From: Ruminococcus sp.
Lineage (GTDB): Bacteria; Bacillota; Clostridia; Oscillospirales; Ruminococcaceae
Assembly: GCF_017549005.1 (NCBI RefSeq)
Contig: NZ_JAFYYT010000038.1
Span: 1 to 64,000, forward strand
DNA length: 64,000 nt
Direction of reading: 5' to 3'
Of the stretch, positions 18,119-27,068 are shown piece by piece. Position 1 is the first letter of the stretch; each line of letters starts with the position of its first letter. The notes under the pieces were generated by a model, which searched no databases, was not told the origin of the DNA, and saw only the letters and a program-made list of their open reading frames with translations. Both the position numbers and the translations under genes were made by a program.

Positions 18119-18931
18119 ATGAAGCGTATCATTATAAAGTCACTGCCTTTTGCAGCACTGTTTACAGGAATATTCCTTCTCTTGTATCCGACGGTGAGCG
18201 AGCATATTAACGCTATGCACCAGTCTAAAGCAATACAGGCTTACAACGAGATATCGGACTCGATCAGCAGTGAGGAACACGATAAAATACTGGAAGCGGC
18301 AAACGAGTACAACAGAAGGATAGCTTCCGCAGAGAATCCGATCATAGCTCCCGAAAAGGTAAGAGGGTATTATCAGACTCTTGATATTACTGGAACAGGC
18401 ATAATGGGATATCTGACTATCGAAAAAATAAAGGTGGAGCTTCCGATATATCACAGTGTAGACGATAATGTCCTGCAGATCGCCGTGGGACATCTTCCGG
18501 GTTCGAGTCTGCCTGTAGGCGGAAAAGGTACTCATTCTGTTATGTCGGGACACCGCGGACTTCCCAGTGCAAGGCTTTTTACCGACCTTGACAAAATGGA
18601 ACCGGGGGATATCTTTTACATTACGGTCATGTCAGATATTCTCACATATCAGGTAGATCAGGTAAAAACTGTAAAGCCTTATGAGATAGAGAATCTGACG
18701 GTCGATCCGGACAAGGATTACTGCACGCTTTTTACCTGTACACCTTATGGTATAAATTCTCACAGACTGCTTGTCAGGGGAGAAAGGATAGAGACAAAAG
18801 AAGAATACAAGGTTTATGTTGCAAACGATGTATTTATCGTATCTCCGCTTATTGTGGCTCCGATAATAGCTGCTCCAGTGCTTTTTGCGCTTTTGATACT
18901 GGTTATGATAAAAGGTAAAAAGGATAGCTAA
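18119..18931 (+). CDS. Class C (pilus-polymerising) sortase, second copy
   Basis: A 270-aa enzyme starting at ATG 18119, six bases after AAGGAG; an in-frame TTG directly before it is disfavoured. Membrane segments at about 8-24 and 240-260. His145 (VMSGHRGLP), Cys207 (TLFTCTPYG) and Arg216 (NSHRLLVR) form the active site, and the TGTGIMGYLTIEKI stretch matches the enzyme at 8.6 kb. Last gene of the rightward operon; it should link the LPTTG backbone and tip proteins into a pilus. Confidence 0.93.
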   Translation: MKRIIIKSLPFAALFTGIFLLLYPTVSEHINAMHQSKAIQAYNEISDSISSEEHDKILEAANEYNRRIASAENPIIAPEKVRGYYQTLDITGTGIMGYLTIEKIKVELPIYHSVDDNVLQIAVGHLPGSSLPVGGKGTHSVMSGHRGLPSARLFTDLDKMEPGDIFYITVMSDILTYQVDQVKTVKPYEIENLTVDPDKDYCTLFTCTPYGINSHRLLVRGERIETKEEYKVYVANDVFIVSPLIVAPIIAAPVLFALLILVMIKGKKDS

Positions 18932-18972
18932 CGACATTGTTTGAATTTTTCATTATCGATCATCAAGATAAA

Positions 18973-19002
18973 AAAAGAGCTGCTATGATAAGCAGCTCTT
19001 TT
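18973..19002 (+). terminator. Terminator of the rightward pilus operon
   Basis: AAAAGAGCTGCT and AGCAGCTCTTTT form a perfect 12-bp stem with A and T flanks, usable from both strands. Confidence 0.85.
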
Positions 19003-19029
19003 AAAAGATATTTCTTCACAGAAAGTCAT

Positions 19030-19058
19030 AAGGCTGCATGGAATAACCATGCAGCCTT
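19030..19058 (-). terminator. Terminator after the microprotein gene
   Basis: AAGGCTGCATGG and CCATGCAGCCTT form a perfect 12-bp stem 10 bp past the minus-strand stop codon of the 35-codon gene. T run is weak. Confidence 0.7.
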
Positions 19059-19067
19059 AATTCACTT

Positions 19068-19175
19068 TTAAGCATTTTCCTCTTCATCAACTTTTGCGGG
19101 AGAAGTAGTGATAACATCCTCAGCGTCAAAACGGATTACTTCCATTTCTGCTTCAACATACTTTCTCATATTCAT
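19068..19175 (-). CDS. 35-codon microprotein of a PEME-DVIT family (copy 1)
   Basis: Starts at ATG 19173-19175 behind a very strong AAGGAGGTG (19178-19186); an in-frame ATG at 19167-19169 is the alternative and aligns better with copy 2. The peptide has YVEAEMEVIRFDAEDVITTS in its first two thirds and ends PAKVDEEENA. Copy 2 at 48061-48168 reads YIAPEMEIIKFDSEDVITES at the same place. The shared pattern, the ideal ribosome site, a hairpin after the stop and the identical context (76 bp downstream of, and on the same strand as, a large secreted protein) argue that it is a real gene. No signal peptide or known domain. Function unknown; precursor-peptide, regulatory and export-related roles are all possible. 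Confidence 0.78.
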   Translation of the reverse strand: MNMRKYVEAEMEVIRFDAEDVITTSPAKVDEEENA

Positions 19176-19251
19176 TGCACCTCCTTGATTAAACAGTTTT
19201 AACTGCATAATATTATATGTAATTCAACAAAAAATAATTTGTGAATTATTA

Positions 19252-22200
19252 TCAGTTTAATTCACTAACCTTTGCTGACTTAGCGTCTGAATAGAATGTC
19301 ATAGTCTGACCGTCCTTGGTAACTGTTACGTAAGCCATTGCCCAGATAGTCTGATCGTTAACGGGAGTAATATTAAGAGCCTTTGTATTTGTTGCTACAG
19401 TTGCAGGCTTCTTTGTTCCATCAGCGATGAGAATATCCTTTGCATTGTCAGCAGTGATACTTTCTGTGTTTTCCTTAATGAAAATGATACCCGATTCACT
19501 TGCTGTATATTCCTCAGGAACAACAGGGGTAGAGATAAATCTTGCCTTGCCGTTGTTTAAAACAGGATCTGATAATGTGATGCCAACGCCTGCGTCGCGC
19601 ATTGCAAGTTCGCTTACAACTGCAGATTTCGGCTCTGAATACTTAACGACATCCTGACCGTTTACATCGATGATAACATAAGCGACAGCCCATATTGTAT
19701 GGTCATTTACCGGAGAAATATTAAGTGCCTTGGTATTGGTTGCTACAGTTGCAGGTTTTTTGGTACCGCGTGCAATGAGCTCGTTCTTAGCATTTTCTGA
19801 GCTTATATTTTCTGTATTTTCCTTGATGAAGATTATACCTGATTCCTTAGCGGTACAACCTTCGGGAATAACGGGAGTTGAAATGAATCTTGCCTTGCCT
19901 GCGTTGAATACCGCGTCACTGAGATCAGCTCTTATGTTTTCGTCAGCTGCAACAAGCTCACTTACCTTAGCAGACTTCGGTTCGGTATAGAGTGTTGTCT
20001 GGACACCGTTGACATTAACAGTCACATAAGCCATAGCCCATATTGTCTGGTCGTTTACCGGAGAAATATTAAGAGCCTTGACATTGGTTGCTACAGTTGC
20101 CGCCTTCTTTGTACCGTGTACTATAAGCTCGCTCTTAGCATTTCCTGCGGTGATATTGTCTGTATTTTCTTTGAGGAAGATTATGCCTGATTCCTCAGCA
20201 GTACAACCTTCGGGGATAACAGGAGTAGAAATAAATCTTGCCTTTCCGTTGTAAAGAACAGGATCTGAAATAGTTATAGCATTATCGAGAACGAGGCTTG
20301 TTACTGTCCAGTCTGTGCTTGTATAGCCTGAATAATTGCCTGCACCTACTATTTCAATCTTATAAACGCCGGGGAGCTTTGTCCTTATGTTGTCTGCAAC
20401 GTAGAAATCATACAGATAGTTGCCGTCTTCATCGCGTACATTTTTATCCTCAGTGCCGCAAACAAGCTCCTTGCCTGTAGTCTTATCGAAAACAGTTATT
20501 TCATCGGGAGATGTCCAGTCGTTACTGTCAGTGAGGACAGTCGGGTTATTATCGAGAGTGATCTCTATATCAGGTGAATTGAGTGATTTTGCATTAATGG
20601 TGAAATATGCATAATTGCATTTTTCTTCACCGTTGTTGCACCATAATTCAGCTTTGTATGAACCGACATCCGAAGGAGCTTCGGCTAATTCTGTGTCATT
20701 ATCATCAAAATACTTTATAATGTACTTTTCGTTCTCTTCAAAACCGTCTGTATTGACCTCAAACATATTGGTGATAGGCTTTCCGTCGTAAACCTTGCTG
20801 CTCTCAAGTACATCAATATAGCCTTTTCCGTTGACGATCGACCAGTCCGCAGTCGTAAGACCTGTATAATTGTTCTGGCCATTTATTTGCAGTGTATAAT
20901 TTCCTTTTGAGCGTCTCTTTACATCTCCGCCGAACTCATAATCATTGTTTGACAGACTGCGTTCTGTTGTATTGTCAAATATTTCATTTACAACAGGCGT
21001 ATGGAACTCACCATCATATATGAACTGATTTTTGTCCATGCGTATCTCTACATCGGAGATATCTCTTGGCTTCACCACAAATAATGGGGAATCCTCGGCA
21101 ATGTCAAAGTTGTAATTTGGGTCACTGTTATTCTCATATATGTAGTATGCATATTCGCCTGCATCAGAATCATGCTGACAGCTCGGTGTAAGATAGAACT
21201 GGAAATTATTATTGATATCTGCTGCAAGAACTCCAGTGTTGTCGTTTTCGGTTTCAATGGTATATTCGATTTCCTGAGGATTTTCCTCATAATATATCTT
21301 TGACTGATTTGGTTTTGGAGTTACAGCTACTTTACGCTTAGTGATCGTACAGGAAGTAACTATTTCTATTGGCGCTTCCAGTGTGGAATTTGTGATTTTA
21401 AGTTTTCCTGTTATATCATTGCCTGCATTGACATCAGCATTTTCATCATCAGGTATAAACTCTTTTGTGGTATCTGGAGAATTGAGTATACCGGAAATAA
21501 GTTCTTTTCTTTCATTGTCAATGTTTTCATCAATCGTGAATTTGAAATCATCTGCAGTTGGCAAATTACCGTCAAATGTGTGGAATCTTTCAAAAAAGCC
21601 GGAACCCATTAAAAGTTCACTAAAATTATTCTCATTAATGTTTTCGCCCGTGATATTTATAGCACGACCGATAGAAGAATCCTTGAGCTTTAAGGTGTAT
21701 TTGAAAGCGTATGTTTTTCCGCTGTATTTAACGTTCTTGCCATCAACAATAAGTTCTGCCTTTTCACTGCACGGAACCTCATTGTATTTATCAAAAAACT
21801 TCAAACGGCAATTGGAATAAATAGTACACTCATTTTGCAATACTTCATTCTTTTTGAACCAATATGTAAACATAGGATTATCATTATCAGAAAGAGGTTT
21901 TGTTAATGTGGCTTCACCTCCGTTGGCCACAACAAAATCATCTTCTGCAATACCCTCAACGGTAAGCAATGACGGAAGTGCGTTCTTGCCCTTCTCAAAG
22001 AATTTTATATATGCCGTGTCAAGTCCGTATGAGAATTCTTCGTCCTTGCTATACTCAGCTTTAACACGATATGTACCTTCTGTCAGTTCAACTATTCCGT
22101 CAGAGCCGTCTCCTTGACTTGTGACATACAACTCATAGTCGTCATTTCCATCATCGGGAACATTGTCGATTCCTATGCTTAAAGTATCATAAGTCTGATC

Positions 22201-22518
22201 AGACGAAACAAAGTAATTAATGTACATTGTCTTGCCTTCCGGAACTGTTACATTCCACAGACCTACGGCTGTCTTGCCATTAAAATCATTTCCACGCATA
22301 TTTGTCTTGTATGAGCCATTTATAACTGATGAAGATGAAAATTTGAAACTCGCGTTGGAATCATTAAATTCTACGGTACAGCTGCCTACATCAGGGTCAT
22401 CTGCACCATGTGCAATAAGAATTCCTGCGTTTGCAGGCAGTGAATAAGCCGCTACTGTGAGAACTGAGAGCACACCCGCCGCAGCTCTTTTCAATGAATT
22501 GTTCCTCTTTGTTTCCAT
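19252..22518 (-). CDS. Large secreted Ig/MBG-like repeat protein
   Basis: A 1088-aa extracellular protein. Signal peptide 1-31 (ending ANA). The middle (about 370-750) has MBG/bacterial-Ig-like segments recognised by patterns such as GNYTLQINGQNNYTG and AGNYSGYTSTDW. The C-terminal third is three near-identical repeats of about 107 residues (roughly 757-1088), each with NGKARFISTPV, ESGIIFIKENTE, TKKPATVATN and VNDQTIWAMAYV. No sorting motif, dockerin, or transmembrane anchor is present, so how it is held at the surface is unknown. Start supported by CAGGAGGAAT. A leader with attenuator features precedes it and the microprotein gene follows. Probably a structural or binding surface protein. 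Confidence 0.82.
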   Translation of the reverse strand: METKRNNSLKRAAAGVLSVLTVAAYSLPANAGILIAHGADDPDVGSCTVEFNDSNASFKFSSSSVINGSYKTNMRGNDFNGKTAVGLWNVTVPEGKTMYINYFVSSDQTYDTLSIGIDNVPDDGNDDYELYVTSQGDGSDGIVELTEGTYRVKAEYSKDEEFSYGLDTAYIKFFEKGKNALPSLLTVEGIAEDDFVVANGGEATLTKPLSDNDNPMFTYWFKKNEVLQNECTIYSNCRLKFFDKYNEVPCSEKAELIVDGKNVKYSGKTYAFKYTLKLKDSSIGRAINITGENINENNFSELLMGSGFFERFHTFDGNLPTADDFKFTIDENIDNERKELISGILNSPDTTKEFIPDDENADVNAGNDITGKLKITNSTLEAPIEIVTSCTITKRKVAVTPKPNQSKIYYEENPQEIEYTIETENDNTGVLAADINNNFQFYLTPSCQHDSDAGEYAYYIYENNSDPNYNFDIAEDSPLFVVKPRDISDVEIRMDKNQFIYDGEFHTPVVNEIFDNTTERSLSNNDYEFGGDVKRRSKGNYTLQINGQNNYTGLTTADWSIVNGKGYIDVLESSKVYDGKPITNMFEVNTDGFEENEKYIIKYFDDNDTELAEAPSDVGSYKAELWCNNGEEKCNYAYFTINAKSLNSPDIEITLDNNPTVLTDSNDWTSPDEITVFDKTTGKELVCGTEDKNVRDEDGNYLYDFYVADNIRTKLPGVYKIEIVGAGNYSGYTSTDWTVTSLVLDNAITISDPVLYNGKARFISTPVIPEGCTAEESGIIFLKENTDNITAGNAKSELIVHGTKKAATVATNVKALNISPVNDQTIWAMAYVTVNVNGVQTTLYTEPKSAKVSELVAADENIRADLSDAVFNAGKARFISTPVIPEGCTAKESGIIFIKENTENISSENAKNELIARGTKKPATVATNTKALNISPVNDHTIWAVAYVIIDVNGQDVVKYSEPKSAVVSELAMRDAGVGITLSDPVLNNGKARFISTPVVPEEYTASESGIIFIKENTESITADNAKDILIADGTKKPATVATNTKALNITPVNDQTIWAMAYVTVTKDGQTMTFYSDAKSAKVSELN

Positions 22519-22649
22519 TTTCCTTATTCCTCCTGTTAAGAAAAAATTTAGTCTCCTGTCAGATGAGCGCTAAACTCCACATTATAGAACACCCAACGTC
22601 ACAGATATAAAAAGCGTACCAATAGGCAGAACTCACCTGTCAGTACGCT
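22519..22649 (-). promoter_or_regulatory. Leader with intrinsic-terminator-like hairpin
   Basis: Read on the minus strand, AAAGCGTAC and GTACGCTTT (about 22609-22652) form a 9-bp stem that begins at the stop codon of a short leader frame and ends in five T residues, 70-90 bp upstream of the secreted-protein start. This is the arrangement of a transcription attenuator. Confidence 0.5.
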
Positions 22650-22742
22650 TTACAACAATATTAACCTGTAAGGGGGCAGAATTATATAATGCATATTATC
22701 TGCTGATTCTTTACAAACAAACAAATTACACATTGCTTTCAT
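22650..22742 (-). CDS. Possible 30-aa leader peptide
   Basis: MKAMCNLFVCKESADNMHYI then ILPPYRLILL, in the leader of the secreted repeat protein, after an AAAAGGGGGAT ribosome-site-like stretch. Its stop codon overlaps the attenuator stem. A CCCCCTT near its 3' end is complementary to AAGGGGG at its start, so the ribosome site could be masked. Coding is not proven; there is no homologue I recognise. Confidence 0.3.
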   Translation of the reverse strand: MKAMCNLFVCKESADNMHYIILPPYRLILL

Positions 22743-22794
22743 TTGAAAGTAATCCCCCTTTTTGCAATTTCCTTTGCAAATAAAACTTGTTGTT

Positions 22795-22823
22795 ATTATA
22801 ACACAGAAATTACTCATTGTCAT
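22795..22823 (-). promoter_or_regulatory. Promoter of the secreted repeat protein
   Basis: On the minus strand ATGACA (22818-22823), 17 bp, TATAAT (22795-22800). It implies a leader of about 270 nt. Confidence 0.65.
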
Positions 22824-23116
22824 GTGAGATGTTTTGAAATTCACATTTTTTTAATAATTATTGTTGAACAAAACAAGTATCAACAAATTGTTTTGTGCAT
22901 CTGTACAGTATTCGAATGTAAATCACAGCTTTATTATACAAAATATAATTTTTATGCAAGATATTACAAATGATAATGTAATATTATTAAACCTATTTAT
23001 GCGCTCTGGCTGTAAATATTTGCATTGTTGCATCTCGCATTAACCTGTTATATATATCAAAGCTTGAATTTCCTGGAAATTATGTCATTATTTGAAGCAA
23101 ATAAAGTGTAATATTC

Positions 23117-23144
23117 TTGCATCAGATTGCCAATGGCATATAAT
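23117..23144 (+). promoter_or_regulatory. Possible promoter toward the first recombinase
   Basis: TTGCAT (23117-23122), 16 bp, TATAAT (23139-23144), about 240 bp upstream of the recombinase. The rest of 22850-23386 is AT-rich and shows no other gene; the left edge of a mobile element, and an attachment site, could lie here but no repeat proves it. Confidence 0.4.
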
Positions 23145-23386
23145 TCTAGAGCTTTCACGCTTTTTGTGTGTCGTTCTAATGGGATTATACCAATTAGTCG
23201 GTATCATTATGTTTTATGGGCTGTCTTCAGACATTTACTGTTGATTTCATGTTGGGACTACGAACGCATGGAACGAAATAATACAAAACTTCGAAAAATC
23301 ACATTGATCGGAACAGTCCGCTACAACTCTATCCAAATGTACTATACTTGCATTATAGGCAGTATACTGACATGAGGAGGATAACT

Positions 23387-24850
23387 ATGAAGGAATACTG
23401 TATGTACCTGAGAAAATCGAGAGCAGATGTTGAAGCTGAAGCTCGCGGGGAAGGGGAGACGCTTTCCCGTCATCAGAATATGCTCATAGAGCTTGCCCAA
23501 AAGCAGGAACTCAACATAGTTAAGATATACAAGGAGATAGTCAGCGGAGACAGTATAGCTGCCCGTCCGCAGATGCAGGCTTTGCTTGCTGATGTCAATG
23601 AGGGGAAATATGCAGGGGTTCTTGTTGTTGAGATAGAGCGTCTTGCACGCGGCGATACCATAGATCAGGGAATAGTTGCCCAGGCGTTTTGCGAGTCCTC
23701 AACGAAGATAGTAACTCCAACAAAGACATATGATCCTGACAATGAGTTTGACGAGGAATACTTTGAGTTCTCGCTGTTCATGAGCAGGCGTGAATACAAG
23801 ACTATCAAGCGCCGCATGCAGGCAGGGAGACTTGCTTCTGTCAAGGAGGGAAACTACATAAGCACTGCCGCTCCTTACGGATACCGCAAGATCAATCCCG
23901 GGCCGAAAGTGCATACCCTTGAGATCGTTCCGGAGGAAGCCGTGATAATCAGACTGATATACAGGCTGTATCTCGACGGACATGGTGCAAAGTTCATTGC
24001 AAACGAACTGAACCGCATGGGTATCAGTCCGAAGAAAAGCATTTTCTGGGAGCCGCCGAGCATCAGGAAGATACTTGCGAATCCGCTGTATTGCGGAATG
24101 GTGGGCTGGAAAACGAAGTCAAACGGCGATACTCTCTATAGAGGGCTTCATGAACCGATAATCAGCGAGGAGGTTTTCAGCTCCGTTCAACAGAAAAAGC
24201 GTACCAATCCCGCTGCTCAGCTGCACCCGAATGACAAGCTGCTTAATTACTATCACAATATCCTGTATTGCAAAAACTGCGGACATCAGCTGAAACGCCG
24301 TTTTATTGCAAGCAGCGGTAATGAACATATGCTTTGCGTTTACAGGGAGTGCAGGGGTAAAGTAGTCAGCTCAGCGACTGAAGCTGTTGATGAAGTTGTT
24401 ATTTCAGCTTTTCGTTATCGTATCAAGCAGTTTGAAAAGCTCAGATGCAGCGGCGTAACGGAGTCAAAGGGAGAACCTGACAAAAAAGCTCCGCTTGCAG
24501 CGGAGCTTGAAAAGGCAAAGCGTCAGCTTTTAAGGTTGTACGATCTGCTTGAACAGGAGGTCTACGATACGAATACGTTCCTTGAACGCTCCAGAATGGT
24601 CAATGACAGGATCATATTGCTTGAAGCGGCTATCAATGAAATAGACAGCGAGCAGAAGCTTCCGAAGCTGCTGCCAGATAAGGCTGTAAGAAAGCTGCAA
24701 TATGTCATTGACAAATTCGCAGACTCGTCACCCGAAGAAAAAAACAGGCTGCTGCACACGGCCGTAAGAAAGATATACTATACTAAAACTGAGAGAATGT
24801 GCAAAAACAAGCCGGATTCAGACCTTGCTCTTAGTGTGGATTTCTTATAG
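23387..24850 (+). CDS. Large serine recombinase 1
   Basis: A 487-aa site-specific recombinase. ATG 23387 follows AGGAGG at the right distance; upstream in-frame codons are disfavoured. The resolvase domain (1-140) begins EYCMYLRKSRADVE with the catalytic Ser, and has the LVVEIERLARGD Arg-containing motif. A Recombinase domain (about 155-260; APYGYRKINPG) and a zinc ribbon (about 283-330; LYCKNCGHQLKR, then Cys in VYRECRGK) follow, then a coiled coil (about 365-440). This is the architecture of integrases of phages and conjugative elements and of SpoIVCA. It is convergent with a second such gene. Ends at TAG, showing TAG is used as stop here. Confidence 0.93.
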   Translation: MKEYCMYLRKSRADVEAEARGEGETLSRHQNMLIELAQKQELNIVKIYKEIVSGDSIAARPQMQALLADVNEGKYAGVLVVEIERLARGDTIDQGIVAQAFCESSTKIVTPTKTYDPDNEFDEEYFEFSLFMSRREYKTIKRRMQAGRLASVKEGNYISTAAPYGYRKINPGPKVHTLEIVPEEAVIIRLIYRLYLDGHGAKFIANELNRMGISPKKSIFWEPPSIRKILANPLYCGMVGWKTKSNGDTLYRGLHEPIISEEVFSSVQQKKRTNPAAQLHPNDKLLNYYHNILYCKNCGHQLKRRFIASSGNEHMLCVYRECRGKVVSSATEAVDEVVISAFRYRIKQFEKLRCSGVTESKGEPDKKAPLAAELEKAKRQLLRLYDLLEQEVYDTNTFLERSRMVNDRIILLEAAINEIDSEQKLPKLLPDKAVRKLQYVIDKFADSSPEEKNRLLHTAVRKIYYTKTERMCKNKPDSDLALSVDFL

Positions 24851-24866
24851 GGTATATGTACAACAT

Positions 24867-24892
24867 GGATACTGTAATAAATTACAGTATCC
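24867..24892. terminator. Perfect palindrome between the convergent recombinases
   Basis: GGATACTGTAAT and ATTACAGTATCC form a 12-bp perfect stem with a 2-base loop. It lies 16 bp after one stop codon and about 100 bp from the other. Either a bidirectional terminator or a recombinase binding site. Confidence 0.5.
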
Positions 24893-24989
24893 TGTAAATA
24901 TAAAAAATCCCGATCCCAGGCTCGCAAAGATAATAATTTCACAGCTTGGAGGTCAAAGCAACAAAAAGATATAGTTTGAAGATAAAAAA

Positions 24990-26426
24990 TTAAAGCGGCG
25001 GTAAATAGGCAATTCTGATATCCATATTCTTTCTGTCAAAGGTGATGTGCGATATTATTTCACGCAGCATTACATTCTTGTCGTTCTCTGACGTTGTGCC
25101 TGACGTGATCTTTTCCATAACACTGGTTGATTTTCTTTTGAAACTTTCAAATATCTCATCCTGACTCGGTTGCGGAACAGCAGTTTCAAGCTCGGAAATA
25201 CGTTTTTGAATACGGGTTTTGTTCATCTTGTATTCCTCTAATGTATCAATACCTGCTTCAAATGCTTCTTTTACACGTTCAAGCTTTTTGTATTCCTTTT
25301 CAAGAAGAACAGCATTTATATTATCTGTTTGAGCAGGATTTTTTCGTGGAGCAACGAAAGAAATATCAAAATTATCAATATCAGCCTTTATTTTATTGAT
25401 AACAGCTTCATTCATTTTAGCGATCGTAATACTGTGAGATACTTTACACTGACCTCTTGCGTATTTATGACATTGAAGGGAAGTTCCCCTTACTGCCTGC
25501 ACAAGAGTTGAGCCGCATGATGAACATCGGCATAATCCTCTCAGCATAAAATCTGCAGGTTTCTGCTGTGCGTGGCGTACATATTTTTTCTTTTGTTCTT
25601 TCAGACGCTCATTTGCCATTTTAAACAGTTCTTCGCTGATAATAGGTTCATGTTGTCCGTCAACGATAACGGTGTCCTCGGATTGATGAAAACGGTCAGA
25701 ACTGTCACGTCCGTTTGGATTTCGGCGGAGCTTTCCGAGGTATGTCGGATTAGTCAGAATATACTCTATTGTTCTGTTTTCAAAGAGATTTCCCTTTGTA
25801 GAGCGTATGCCCATATCATTGAGTTTCATTGCAATTTTACGTATCCCTGCACCGGAAACAAATTCCTCAAAAATCATTTTGACTATGGTCGCGTTTTTTT
25901 CATTCGGTACGAATATGCCATTTCCCATTTTGTACCCGAATGGCGGCTGCGAAACAACTCCTCCGCGGGAAAATTTTTCGTTCATTCCACGCTTAACTTC
26001 CTCTGCGAGGTTTATGGAATAGTATTCGTCCATTGCTTCAAGGAGCGCTTCTATGAGGATAGAGGTTTTATCTTCTCCGATCTGTTCGGAAATAGAAATT
26101 ACATCTATTCCGCATTGCTTACGGAGCATGGATTTGTAAACGATACTGTCCTCACGGTTACGGGCAAAACGTGAGAATTTCCAGACAAGTATCATGTCAA
26201 ATGGCTTTGGCTTTGTTTTGGCAAGTGCTATCATTTTCATGAATGCAGGACGCTTTTCAGCTTTACGGCCACTTATTCCCTCATCAATAAAAATGAATTC
26301 GTCACTGATATGTATGTTGTTATTTTGAGCGTATTCCTTGATTTTCTTTATCTGGCTGTCGGGTGAGTATTCGAGCTGATCATCTGTTGAAACCCGAATA
26401 TATGCGGCAGCTGTTTTTATTGGCAT
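24990..26426 (-). CDS. Large serine recombinase 2
   Basis: A 478-aa recombinase. The resolvase domain (1-150) has AAYIRVSTDDQ with the catalytic Ser and WKFSRFARNRED; the Recombinase domain (about 165-265; PPFGYKMGNGIF) and zinc ribbon (about 300-335; CRCSSCGSTL, QCHKYARGQC) follow, with a C-terminal coiled coil. Start is behind AGGAGGAAG. Only distantly similar to recombinase 1, so they probably come from two insertions or a composite element. Directly downstream of, and probably cotranscribed with, the broken XRE regulator. Confidence 0.93.
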   Translation of the reverse strand: MPIKTAAAYIRVSTDDQLEYSPDSQIKKIKEYAQNNNIHISDEFIFIDEGISGRKAEKRPAFMKMIALAKTKPKPFDMILVWKFSRFARNREDSIVYKSMLRKQCGIDVISISEQIGEDKTSILIEALLEAMDEYYSINLAEEVKRGMNEKFSRGGVVSQPPFGYKMGNGIFVPNEKNATIVKMIFEEFVSGAGIRKIAMKLNDMGIRSTKGNLFENRTIEYILTNPTYLGKLRRNPNGRDSSDRFHQSEDTVIVDGQHEPIISEELFKMANERLKEQKKKYVRHAQQKPADFMLRGLCRCSSCGSTLVQAVRGTSLQCHKYARGQCKVSHSITIAKMNEAVINKIKADIDNFDISFVAPRKNPAQTDNINAVLLEKEYKKLERVKEAFEAGIDTLEEYKMNKTRIQKRISELETAVPQPSQDEIFESFKRKSTSVMEKITSGTTSENDKNVMLREIISHITFDRKNMDIRIAYLPPL

Positions 26427-26499
26427 AAAACTTCCTCCTATCTTTTAAAATCAGAATTTTATTTGAGAAACAGTAAATCATACGTGAAATTAAGATGAA

Positions 26500-26914
26500 T
26501 TATTCTTCGCCTTTTCTGAGCTTTTTAGGAACGTATTTCCTGTTTTTTTCTTTGGACTCCCAGTAAGCATCCTGGATACACTTCATTATATTATCACGGT
26601 CTGCATCGGTGAGCTCGCCACCTGAGAAAAGAGCAGAAACTTCTCTTATAATTCTTTCTGCATTTTGGCGGCCTTTTGTACCGCCTTTTTCGTGAGCTTC
26701 ATTTATAAAAATATCATCATCAGAAATAAGATAGTCGGGAGTTGTATCAAGCACCTTGCATAGTTTGTTTACAACGTCCTGATTTTTGGGAAAAGGTTCT
26801 TTCCCTCGTAATTCTGAACTGTACGGAGCGTAACTCCTACAGCTTCTGCAAGTTCGGTTTGCGTAAGACCTTTTTCATATTCTGTCAAGAGGAAAGGGGC
26901 GTGATTTTATTCAT
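26500..26914 (-). pseudogene. XRE-family regulator with two frameshifts
   Basis: Reading from ATG 26914, the frame gives MNKITP and hits a stop after three more codons. One base over, it resumes as TEYEKGLTQTELAEAVGVTL then RTVQNYE, an HTH_3 domain. A second shift near 26800 is needed to continue into KNQDVVNKLCKVLDTTPDYL, which runs on as the open 84-codon frame 26500-26754. One-base changes in or near homopolymers (CCCC and GAGGGAAAG) account for both. The intact form would be a roughly 135-aa repressor controlling the element. The surviving 84-codon frame alone lacks the DNA-binding helices. Sequencing error cannot be excluded. Confidence 0.78.
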
Positions 26915-27068
26915 AAGGCTCAATCTTTTATCTGATTCTACGTTAATAAGAGATTGGGCGATATTGATATTAATGCTTGTTTATGGACATAACCGACAAA
27001 AGCAGAAAGGAGGTCAATAGCATATTGAACAAGCACTTCGACATAGATTTTTTATGCGAGGTGATTCC

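Noticed and set aside
23127-23375. An 82-codon frame upstream of recombinase 1
   Set aside because: No ribosome site, low-complexity composition, and the recombinase's own AGGAGG lies inside its end.
22850-23386. Cellulosome-adjacent tRNA or attachment site at the left edge of the mobile region
   Set aside because: No tRNA-like fold and no repeat shared with the right edge near 30620 was found by eye.
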